This document shows, piece by piece, positions 21,832 to 32,900 of a stretch of DNA of 64,000 nucleotides. A model generated the notes under the pieces. It was not told where the DNA came from, did no database searches, and saw only the letters and a program-made list of their open reading frames with translations. The stretch lies in contig JAHQIY010000001.1 in NCBI GenBank assembly GCA_019054805.1, positions 2,494,501 to 2,558,500 on the forward strand. The letters are read 5' to 3'. The stretch's first letter is position 1. Each line of letters starts with the position of its first letter. This DNA comes from Brachionus manjavacas. Taxonomy: Eukaryota; Rotifera; Eurotatoria; Ploima; Brachionidae. The translations under genes and the position numbers were made by a program.

Positions 21832-22289
21832 AATATATAATTTTTATGAATTAAAAACCTCCAGGTTACACTTAAATTTTTATGTTATTCAAGAAAATAT
21901 TTTTTGAATGATTAAATTTTTTAAATTAAATGTAAAATATTGTGTTTATTTTTAATATCGACTTGAAATTGATAAATTATTCGAAAATGGTATATTTTTG
22001 ATAATAAAAATCATTAAAATCAATCAAAAGGACTCATATTACACCCAGAATTTGAATTTTTTCAATTTTTAAATCGATTTTTGAACAAAACCCACAAGCT
22101 CTTTAGAATTCAAGTGCATAGTATTTTTCGAAAAATTAGGTGAAAATTCAAATTTAAATAAACATGTCAATCAACATGAAATTTTAGAAAATTGGGTGGA
22201 AAACTTTGACCAATTTCGAAAAAGAGGAAGAAAGAAAAAAAAGTATTTGTGAAAGGAGAAAATTTGATTAAATTAATTTTAACGTCGAA
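21832..22289. other. AT-rich stretch, nothing recognised
   Basis: No gene seen. It may contain the 5' end of the hAT element that follows. Confidence 0.5.
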
Positions 22290-23953
22290 TTGTGCCATTC
22301 AAGCGTTAAGAAACAAGTATTTGCGGTCTATTTTGTCAATCAGGGTTGCACATCTAAATACATTTACAAATCAATACTTTCTAGAATGCGCATCAATTTA
22401 AAAAAAAATATACAGCGTAAATTAAAAGATGGGATGTATTTAACTTTGATTACTTGCTTATGGACATCTCCTGGGATGAGAAATTATTTAGCATTGGGTG
22501 CTTGTATTGTGTATAAAAAATTTTCTCGTGAGATTCGAACTAAAGGTATGAGAGGGCTTGAAAGAAATGCAACAGCCGAAGTGATTAAATATTCAATTAA
22601 ACTAATAACTAATGAATTTTAATATGAAAAAAAAAAAAATTTGGTATAGTATGTGATCAGACTTCAGCATTAACCAGGCTAATTCAACAGGATGAGAACT
22701 TTTTATTCGATGAAAACATTGAAGATGTCGAAGTGAGAGTAAACGGATGTGTTGAGAATGAAAACGAACAAGAGTCAAATTCTGAAGATGAACAAGGAGT
22801 AGAAAATATTGAAACCAATACAAATATGAATCAAAACGATTTGGTTAATGGATTTGAAGACGTTGATGCTGAAATTGATATAGTTATTGAGGAGAATGCT
22901 GATTTTTTTGATGAAATTAATGAAAATGAAGCTGAAGAGGTAGATAATTGGAATGCTGATCAAGAAAACGTTGATGAAGAAGTAAGTGACCCAACCTCAA
23001 CACTAAACATACAACATGGAACAAATAGTGTTTCCAGATTCTCATGTGCAGCTCACAAAATCAATTTGGTTGTACGAACAGAAATTAAAAAGTATTTAAG
23101 ATTTACCACAATGTTGACCAATTTGTCCATATTTGCTGCAAGCGTAAGACGATCGACAGTTTTATCGTACGATTTTTCACAAAAAAAGGCTGAATTACGA
23201 TTTGAAAATGGCACAGGGTGGTCGTCATCATATTTAATGTTACAAGCGTATAGGTGATGTGATGCCGGGTCTTTTGGTAACTTTAAAAGCAACTTTAACT
23301 GAGTATAGAGAGCAAGGTGAAAAAAAAAGCTAAAGAAAGAATTAATTAAGCAATCAAACGAGCGCTTTAATTTTGAACTTAATTCGAAAATTTACTCATT
23401 AGCAGCTTTGTTAAGTACATCAAAACTTGACTTTTGGTTTGACAAACCTTTAGCTACAGACTTAACCGAAAAAGCAATTCGTTTTTTTTCAGAAACAGTG
23501 TGTAATCTGTATGAAAGTCCAGAAGAATCATCTCAAAACTCTTCTAATACAAACCAACGAAACAATGCCCTCTTCAATTCGGCTGAAATTCATGAGTAAC
23601 GATCATAATTAAAAAAATTGGCTATGAGGCTCCAACAATTACAAGGAGATTTACAAACCTGGAAAAAAATAATCGTTAAAAAGAAATTTTCTTTTGATTT
23701 GATCAGAGAACCAACAAATTTACTGATTTCAACTAAAGCATTTTAGAAAGAAAACTCTCATCGATTCCCAATCCTAAGTCTAATCACTCGTAAGCTTTTT
23801 TCCAAACCAGATTCAAGTGCTTTTATTGAGCGTTTTTTTAGCATTTGTGGGATTGTGAGCAGTAAATGGTCTACAAATATCAACTCAACAACTTTTACAA
23901 ACAAGGTTCTCTTAAGGAGTAATATTGATTTATTAAACAAAAGTGATGATTAA
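22290..23953 (+). pseudogene. hAT-superfamily transposase relic
   Basis: Three pieces in order on the + strand. At 22290-22622 is the start of the RNase H-like core (CLWTSPGMRNYLALG). At 22733-23257, a long acidic Asn/Glu-rich insert precedes RFSCAAHKINLVV and GWSSSYLMLQ. At 23340-23953 is the C-terminal dimerisation domain, with RFPILSLITRKLF, SSAFIERFFSICGIVSS and the final LRSNIDLL before TAA at 23951. Stops at 23590 and 23743 (where hAT proteins have the FW tryptophan) and frameshifts near 22630 and 23260 inactivate it. The acidic run (NEQESNSEDEQGVENIETN) is unusually long and may be an insertion. Confidence 0.82.
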
Positions 23954-24294
23954 AGAAAAACTAAATTAATCTTGCCAATTTTTTTATAAATATTTTAAAG
24001 ATATTTATTTACAATTTATAATTACTTAAAAATGAATAAAATGATAAAATAACTAAGTTTATTTTTATTTAGTGAAATATTTAAGCTACACTTGTTTGAA
24101 ACCAAGTTTTTAAGTGTGATTGTGAGTGTAAAACTTGATTTAATCAAGTATTTAAGTCTAAGTGTAAGTTTGTACTGACACTCATACTCAATACTTAAAA
24201 AAAATCATGTCTAATTGTATGGATGCAATTACTTTTCATACTATTACTGTAAGAAATTTTTACCACAAAATAACTGAGTGAAAAAGAACTGTAA
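23954..24294. other. AT-rich stretch with a short palindrome
   Basis: Contains ACTTGATTTAATCAAGT near 24133, an 8-bp palindrome with a 1-base centre. It may be near the 3' end of the hAT element. No gene. Confidence 0.4.
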
Positions 24295-25660
24295 GATTTG
24301 TGGAAATCGTATTTTGAACAACTTTTAAACGCAGACAACAAAGGTTCAAATGAGATTGATGAACCTAAGCCAGCACTAACTTACCTAAATATCGAGACAG
24401 GTGAATTCAAACCAGAAGAACTTATTAAAGCGATTGAATCAAGCTGGGTTCCGTCCTGGCCGAGGTAAGATCGAGATGATCTCCGCCTTAAAGCGATTAA
24501 TCGAAGGCTCCATGACCAAACAAATACCGAAGGTAATCACCTTTGTTGATTTCCGAAAAGCGTTCTACTCAATAAATAGAAAGATGCTGTTTGCAATCTT
24601 GAGAGCATATGGTATCCCGCAGGTAATTGTTGACGTAATCTCTAGTTTTTACTCAAGGTCTAAAGCTGCAGTGTCAGTGGGTGGTAAGCTTTCAGATGAG
24701 TTTGATATCAAAACAGGAGTCATACAAAGAGACGTCTTGGCTCCTTACTTATTCATCATAGTCATCGACCACAAAATGAGCATAAGCCAAAAAGAGCATG
24801 ACTTAATTTACAAGCAGCGAGCGAGTCGTAGGCACCCAGAAGAAATTATCAGTTCTTTGATTATGCAGATGACATCGCACTTCTGGAGTCAACAATCGAG
24901 CCTGCGACAAACCAATTGTCAAAAATAAGAGAAGAAGCAAGGAATGTAGGTCTTGAAATTAACATGGAGAAGACCGAGTGCATGTTTCTCAATCAGAGCT
25001 AAAACTCAAACGGGATCAAGCTTAGTAATTACGACATTCGTAAAATCGAGGATTTCAAATATCTTGGATTGAAAGCAAAATCATGTGTGGCGGATTTTTA
25101 CCACCGGAGATCCCTCGCATGGACAGCCTTTTGGAAAATGAAAAAAATCTGGAAGGCAAATCATATACCAAGCAGATTATAGGCCAATATATTCGAGTCA
25201 ACCGTAATTTCAGCTCTTTTGTACGGTTGCGAAACATGGATAGTAAATAAAGAGATGGAGAGAAAAATGAATAGTTTTGCAACGACGTGTTACAGAATGT
25301 GGCTGGACATTAAACCATTGGACAAAGTTGCCAACATTGATATCTACAAATTGGTAAATCAAAAATCAGTGGTTGAAAAGCTGAGACGTAAATAATTAGG
25401 TTGGATAGAACACGCACTACGAAGAACTGCCAAAAACCCAGCAAAAATTTTTCTTTTCTATAAACCTGATATCAATTATGGTGTAGTCAAACGTGGTAGA
25501 AAAGCAACAACGTTTTATAAGTAAATATGTGGATTATTGTTTCCTGAGAACGCAGAGGTAACTAAATCAGAATTAGAGATTCTTGCAATGAATCGCCTAC
25601 TTTGGAAGAAAAATTTCGCCGAATGCTGTAAATCAGTTTTCGATTGAAGAAGAAGAAGAG
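24295..25660 (+). pseudogene. RTE-like non-LTR retrotransposon relic
   Basis: Starts with WKSYFEQLLNAD and an internal deletion, then the reverse transcriptase at 24401-24928 (QAGFRPGRG, FVDFRKAFYSINR, DIKTGVIQRDVLAPYLF). The next frame has DYADDIALLEST (catalytic YADD), GLEINMEKTECMF and, after several stops, the C-terminal LGWIEHALRRTA block. It ends at about 25646, followed by a GAA-repeat tail (to 25660) typical of a LINE 3' end. It lacks an endonuclease, so it is 5'-truncated. RTE affinity is suggested by the C-terminal block only. Confidence 0.8.
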
Positions 25661-26036
25661 AAGATTATAGAAATTAAATATTTTTAATATATTTTTTACC
25701 AAAAATTACTCGGAAAAATTCTCTAATCACAGGAAAAATGAAAAAAATTAATTTGCAAAATTAAATTTAATTTAAATATACAATAAAAGAATAATTAAAT
25801 CTATAATTTAAATTTAAATGTTTCTCATCAAATAAAAGTTTACAAAATTAATTTAAATTTTTTGAAAAGTATTAATAAAATTCTAAAATTTTTAACTTTC
25901 AAGGTAAAAATGACAGGGGTCGACATGGCCGAACACATTGGCCGACATGGCTAACTAGTCCGGCCGCGCCGACGCCTTTGGAAGGCCGCGCCAACCGGCC
26001 GAACGGCGTTACGATTTTATTAGAAACGCTGTATAC
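25661..26036. other. AT-rich spacer holding a GC-rich GGCCG-repeat island
   Basis: Mostly A/T, but 25917-26010 is a GC-rich island with GGCCG repeated at about 25928, 25940, 25961, 25983 and 25996, including two copies of GGCCGCGCC. The same 9-mer occurs at 17388-17396 at the left edge of the Gypsy element. Confidence 0.6.
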
Positions 26037-26990
26037 TTGTCTAACTATCCTATAGATTTATTAAAAATTATAAATGAAATAGACAATAGTTCGAAAAGTG
26101 AAGAGATCAATTTAATTGATTTCAAATATGAACTAATTCCTCGTATTTTTCTCAAATCGGCTATAAAGTCCGATAAAGTCACATGTTGTAAAAATCATAA
26201 ACAAAAAACTAGTCACAATGAATAAAAATGCTGAAAAAGATGGATTAACTAATGTCATAAATGACTTAAATAGTAAATTTAACAAGTATCAATTTAAAAA
26301 TAAGTGTAAAAGGTCCCAAATCAATTTTAATAAGAAAAAAATTTAGAACTCTAATTTGCAAAGAGGCCTACAAACATGAAAATGATAAAAACATCAATCT
26401 GATTCAATTAAAAGACAATAGCTGCAAATTTTCTGAAGAAAAATAAGCAGATTTAGGAACACACGGAACTGCGTTAAACAAATACTCAAGCAAACTTGGT
26501 ATTAGTGAATTCTGAAAATTCTATGCTGAATTGTTCTCGCACAAAGGCAAAGCTAATCAAGACTCTCATCAGGAAATTCAAAAAATAGTACAGAATCACT
26601 TCTTAAGATTAAAAAAGGTCACTCATGAGCCCCTACTTTGTCAAGAAGCTATTAAGAGAGCTTTAAATGCCATAAAGAGGAACAAATCGACTGGATACGA
26701 CCAGATTTGCAATGAATTCTACTTATATGGCTCATGCAAAATTCTAATTTCCATCATAACGTGGTTCTTTAATGCTTCACTTAGCTTTAGTTACCTACCA
26801 GAATTATTTAATATTTCAAGTGCCAAATAGTCCAAGTGACTTTCGTCCAATATCAGTTTCCAACTCATTAGCTATTATTTTTGAATCACTGTTACTGAGT
26901 AAGATGGATTGCTTTAGTAAAATTAACATTAATCAATTTGGCTACAGAAAAAATATTATTATGCAAGCATGCGTATTTCTGAGTAAATGA
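26037..26990 (+). pseudogene. LINE relic (upstream half of reverse transcriptase)
   Basis: Several frames together read the pre-RT linker (FNKYQFKNKCKR, KFYAELFSHKGKA), then AIKRALNAIKRNKSTGYDQI and a following frame with PNSPSDFRPISVSN, FESLLLSKMD and INQFGYRKN. These are the conserved N-terminal blocks of a non-LTR reverse transcriptase. It stops before the YADD block. Stops at 26223 and 26343 and frameshifts mark it dead. Confidence 0.75.
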
Positions 26991-27289
26991 AACTCGTTTA
27001 GAAAACTTTAACTTTAATTAATTTATTATAATTTATTGAAACACAGATAATTGAACAAGCCAATAAAAATGAAGGTAATTTTTAAACCTTTATCTTACAA
27101 TCACTTATTGAAATTTTCTCAATACCAAGATAACACAAATTCGGTTAATTGAGCAGTAGAACAAAAGCGATTTGTTGCATCAATAAAAATATTCATCAAT
27201 CCTCATTCTTCGATTTAAAAGCTGATCTAAAGTTTTTTCCCGCTTAATTTTCGCTCTAAAATATTAAAAAGCCGCCTCATCATTATTAT
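26991..27289. other. AT-rich spacer
   Basis: Nothing recognised. Confidence 0.5.
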
Positions 27290-29340
27290 TTTTATTTTAT
27301 TTATTTGTTTTCTGTACCGAGCTAAAGCTCCTTCAGAATAAATTAAAAATAAAATAAAAAAATAAAATAAAAATAAAATTAAAGTTAATAAAATTAGATA
27401 AAAAAAAAAAGAATCAAAATAGAGTAAATAAGCTAAAAAAAATTAAAGTTGAAAAGACATAAATTGGAAAAGATTGTTTCATGTGGCACATGTTTAAATA
27501 GTTCAAGTTTCAGGAAAAAAAGAAGAAATAGTAAGGTAACAATTACACAATGGAGTTGGTATTCAATATATCTTGATTCGAAACCTTCTTTGTATTCTTT
27601 CACCAGTCTTTCAACCAATGGAATAGAAAGACTCAGTCCTGTCCCAACATATTTCTCACTCAACTCAAAAAGACGATTCGAGACTATTAGTAATTTTAAT
27701 TTATTAAAAGCTTCATGTTGCACGATGTTGGTGGGAGTATCATATTTTAACTTAAGGATAGATCTTACTGCTGTATTCTGAATTGCTTGTAGTTTTTTGA
27801 TATTATTTTCTGAAAATGAATTTAAGCAAGGAAAAGAATAGTCTAAAATCGATTCGACTAAAGATTTATATAAATTTCCTAGTGTGTTTTGATTGAAACC
27901 CCATTTTTTGTTTGACAATATCTTAATAATATTTAGCCTTTTGTTGCAGCGTTCTTTAATTTCGTCTACTAGTATATTAAAGTTTAACTTAGAATCAAAT
28001 TTAATACCAAGAAAATTGATTTCTTTTTGGCTCACTATTCTGTTTCCATAGATTTTTAAGTTTAGATTATCACCCTCTTTTTTGTACCTAGAAAAGACTA
28101 CTGAACACGACTTTTCAAAAGATATCTTCATTTTCCATTTAATAAGCCATTGTTCTAGTTCGTTGGTGTATTTAATTATCTTATTTTCTAGGTTCCCTTT
28201 CTTGTTATAAATGAAGAATGTAACTAGATCATCTGTGAAAAGGAGAGAGTATTCATTATTTGTTTTGTTTCTTTTTGGGATGTCATTAATATATATACTA
28301 AATAAAAGAGGACTAATTACTGAGCCTTGAGGAACACCTGCAGTTATTTTATATTCTTCGCTCAGATGATCATTCACATTTACCTTAAATGTCCTACTAT
28401 CTAAAAAGGATCTAATCCAGTTAGTCAAGTAATGAGGTGGATTCATTTTAATCAATTTAAAAAGTAGACCTTCATGCCAAACCCTATCAAAGGCTTTAGA
28501 AATATCAAAAAAAAGGCCACAAACTTTTTTTTCTATTAAATGATTCCACAATTTTTTGAATTAAAAAGAAAAGATTATCTGATGTTCGCCGGTGTTTCCT
28601 AAATCCAGATTGCTCCTGGATAAGAAGTGAATTTTGTTCCAAATAATTGTATAATCTTGAAAATACTATGCGTTCCAGGAGCTTTCCTAAACAACTCGTC
28701 TACTAATTGGTCTATAATTTAAAGGATCTTGTAAAGAAGAGGCTTTTTTTTGAATCATAGTTATGTTCGATGTTTCCATGCTTTAGGGACTCTACCTTCT
28801 CGAAGAGATAAATTAAAAAGTTCTATAATTTCTATTAATGAATTTCTAGGTAAGTTTTTTAACATTAGATTATGAATTTGGTCAGGTCCTGATGCCGCTT
28901 CATTTTTCAATCTTTTTAGAGCCATAATTAATTCATTTAAGCAAATTGGATCATTAAAATTAGACTGATCATAATTTCTAAAGAATTCAGAGTTAGAATT
29001 AAGTATTTCTAAATCTTTATCACGATCTATTAAATCAGAATTAGGACTAAATATTGAAGATAGGAGTTCTCCAAAGCATTTTCCCTTTTCTTCATTAGTT
29101 TTGAATTCCTTGTCATTTAAAAACAAATTTGGGATTAAATTTGATCCTTTTTTTGATCTAAATTTATTTATTTTTTTCCAGAATTGTCTACTTGTCAGTT
29201 GGTTTTTTCCCATTTTCTCAATAAAATCAAACCAATTTTGATTCCAGAATTTTTTTAAAGAGGCCTTTAACTCGAATGTAAGTTGATTAGATTTTTTCTT
29301 GAGATTTTATTCTTTTCTTTTAACTAAAATGTTTGAGATT
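27290..29340 (-). pseudogene. Jockey/CR1-like non-LTR retrotransposon, 5'-truncated
   Basis: The - strand shows, from about 29340 downward, the pre-RT linker and first RT blocks (28761-29213: RLKNEAASGPDQIHNLMLKN), a broken stretch with NYRPIS and QSGFRKHRRTSDNLFF (28560-28760), then a long open frame 27433-28551. The open frame has LFFDISKAFDRVWHEGLLFK, TAGVPQGSVISPLLFSIYIN and LLFTDDLVTFF, where the usual FADD is FTDD. LGIKFDSKLNF and the Cys-free C-terminal tail follow. The 3' UTR (27290-27430) is A/T-rich with a GAGCTTTAGCTC palindrome near 27320. It has no endonuclease. It is the best preserved LINE here, and two frameshifts separate its parts. Confidence 0.88.
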
Positions 29341-29934
29341 ATTTTTCACAAAACAACCAGTTAGAAAAATGTTAACAGTTAAGTAATTATCTGGCTACTC
29401 TTTGTAAATACCAATACTATTTTTACTTCTACTACTACTTGTCACAGAGATACTAAATTCAAAATATTGATCAGTTTTGTAAGAAGAAGTTTAACAAAAG
29501 CATAAAATATCATACAAAAAAAGTTTTAAAAAGAAACTTACGAGATAAAAATCAAATCCAGATTGACCTTTTACTTGCTAAAAAAATTCATAAAAAAGCA
29601 ATTGAATATTTAAGTTTAAATTTGACGGCTTTAGCTTATTCTATTCTAAAGTTATTATCAAAAACATGAAAAGCTCGAATTTTTAGCTTTTTAAAAAAAT
29701 ATTTCCTTTTTTTTTACCTACATTAAGATTCAAATTAATTTTTTTGTATTTTGCAGATTAAGTAAACAAGAAAAATAAACAAAACTGTTTTTATTTTTCT
29801 CAAAAATCCAAAAATAAATAATATAAATGTTTATTTAAAAATAATTGAATATTTTAAAATTATTTTGTACAAAAAACATTGTTTCTATTTTTCTTAAAAG
29901 GCATTTTAATTAAGTTTTAGCTTAAAGCAAATTA
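29341..29934. other. AT-rich spacer
   Basis: No gene seen. It likely includes the TMEM63 3' UTR near 29900. Confidence 0.5.
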
Positions 29935-32900
29935 CTATTCAATGTATCCTTCGTTTGAATAAGTTCTACTTTCATCGGGAATTATTTGCTCATCATTTGA
30001 TCCATTTTCTTGCTGAAATAAAAAGTTTTCATTGAACTTATTTTTTGTAAGAGTTCCGTAATCAAGTCGATCTTGTTCTTGTACTTCGGAATTTCTTACC
30101 TCCAAGTCAATATTTTCCTCATTAAGTATTGAATCTTGGGATTTACGTCGCGAATTTTTAGTGTCCAGTTTAGAGTATGGATCTTGAATGGAAGATCTAA
30201 TTATTGCTGGAATAAACGGTGAGTGAAGGATCATTTTTTTTGCCTTCGAAACCGTCTTCTTAAAGCCTTGGCCATCCGATTTTCTTGGACTTGGTTGTTC
30301 AATAGCCACGTTTTGTGTATCGTTGCCAGAATCGCTTGAGTTTTCAGTAATATAGCAATATGATTCATCATTTGAGTTATCTTCTGGTGAAGTACCGCAA
30401 GATTGGGCCGACTTTTCGTAGTTAAACGGCGTGAATCGCTTAAATACACCGAAAAAAAAACTTCCAAAAAAAATTATACAGGACACAACAATTATTATGA
30501 TTTGCAAGACTGTCATTGATGATGTTGATTCATTATCCTCTATAAAAAATTCACATTTAAACGTCGAAATAATTTTTTTTTAATATTATTTATTTTCAAA
30601 AAGAATTAAATAAATAAATAAATTATAATCTTTTTCACAAACATAACATAATCAATGCCTATTCAAACTTTTGCAGACCCCAATAGAAAAGACATTTTTA
30701 AAATCAAGTTAAAATATAGATTTAAATTTTTTAAAAATTTAGAAATCAATTGTAATTTTAATTTCTCTAACCTACAACATACACGAATTCCTAAACCAGG
30801 GCTTTACCCCGCACCTCGTTTAATTTTAATATAATGATTCAAATAACCAAAGAGTACAAAAAGGAGTAGAGTCAAATAAAATAAAATTCAAAAAAATTAC
30901 TGTAGAAAAAGGAAAATGTTTTTTTAAAGTTAAATTTCATTGTCTATCGATGGAATTGATAAAAAAATTCAAAAATTATTTTTTGAAATTTTTATTGGTA
31001 AAAATGGTGCAAAATCAATATTTGGTGAAATTACCTTTTCTTATTTTTTTCCAAAATTAATTAATTAATAATTTTGTAATTGAAAAAATTAATTTAACTT
31101 AAATTTTTTATTTTTTATGTATTATTAAAAAAAACATCTGGTATTTAACTAAAATAAGAGAAGATATCAAAAATAGAAAATTAGATTAAAAATTGTTAAA
31201 TAGTTCAACCCACTTGCACTTGTTTAACCTAAAAAAATCTTTTTAAATTTTTTAGTCAAAATTTTTACTGAATTAACCAGTATTTAAAAAATAATAAAAA
31301 ACCCAATTTCCTGATGAGAATTGATAGCCGAACAAAAACAGTAAAATTAAAACAATTCTTCTCCTTTACTTCATGGATAGACAATGAAATCAAACTTTTA
31401 AAAAACCATTTCCTTTAAGTACTTTTTGTACTGTATGGTAATTTAAATTATTAAAAATTAATGGGGTTTGGAGCCGGGCCCTGGTTTGGGGACCCGGGTA
31501 TGCTGAAGGTAAGAGAAACATTAGTGAAAATTTAAAATTAATATTTTTACTTTTTATTAATTAAAATCTTTAATTTAATTATCAAAAAGTACAGAAAGTA
31601 CAATAAGGAACATTTCCAAATAATTAAAAATTACAAAAAGGAGCAGGGTCGAACAAAATAAAATTCTGATAAAGTACATTAAGTACAGAAAGAATTTATG
31701 CTTTTTTTCGAGATTCCTGATTTTTTTGTCATAAAAATTGGCTTGAAAATGTCTAACGTTAAAGAGTTTGAATTATTTGGTTTTACCATACTGAATTAAA
31801 TATTATGAAGCTAGTCTTTTACATTGCTATAAATCGAAAAATCTTTTCAATAAATTTTTTTTTACCTCAGTACTTCCGTAATTAAAATTTTTTGAAATTT
31901 TTTTCTACCTTACTTTGACTATTCTTACGTCAATTGATTATTTTTCGAAAGGAGCTATCAAATTGTTTTTGTTCATGTATTTTCAAATTGTTAAAAACTA
32001 GGAAAAGCTTCAATGATTTGAATAGCATATGTACTGCAAATTTATTTAATTTCGCGATTAATAAACAGGCTAGTGGACCTATTTCTTTTGACTGATTAAA
32101 ACTTTATTATTTAATTTTATAAAATTTTTTTGAGCAAAAAAAAAATTATATACTCTATATAATTTTTAGTTAGATATTAGATTTTCATTTTTTTTAATTA
32201 ATATTTAATAAGATTTTTTTGTCAAGTAAAAAAATTAATATTTTAAAATTGGAACATGACTTTTTCCGAAAGAAACTTGAAAATTTTTCCTTTTAATAAC
32301 ATTTAAGTGAATTAAATTTTTTTCTAAATGAGCACCTATCAACTGGTCACATAATTAGTGAGAAGTCTTGGTCAAAAATGATGCAATAAATTTAATGAGT
32401 TTAAAATACTTAAAAAAACTCCTTTCCACAAATTTAATTTTGTTTTTTGAAAAATAAAAAATACTTACTTTTACGTAGAGAAATGAAAAAAAGAATGCAA
32501 AATTGCAGCATAATGAACGAAGATAAGGCGAATTTAACAGCACTCTTGTGAATACTCTTGTCAACTTTGGTGGTCACATAGGCGAAATAAATGTTGTATC
32601 TGTCAACCATATGCTTTAGAATCAAATAAACAAGACCAAACGGAGTAATCAGTGGACAGACCACGCTAAAACACAATGTCACAGTGAACACTGTGAGTAT
32701 CCATGCGTATTGAACTCCATAATCAAATTCAAAAGCAGCTTTCATTCTTACGGCAAGACGCTCAGCTGAAGATCTCGAATAGAACATTCTAACCACATAC
32801 AAAAACAATTCAGGCAGGCGGATTAGATCCAAAGCTGTTCCAATAAGGCTACAAGTGGTCACATATTTGAGGAAAAAGGCGCCATTTTCTGACACACACT

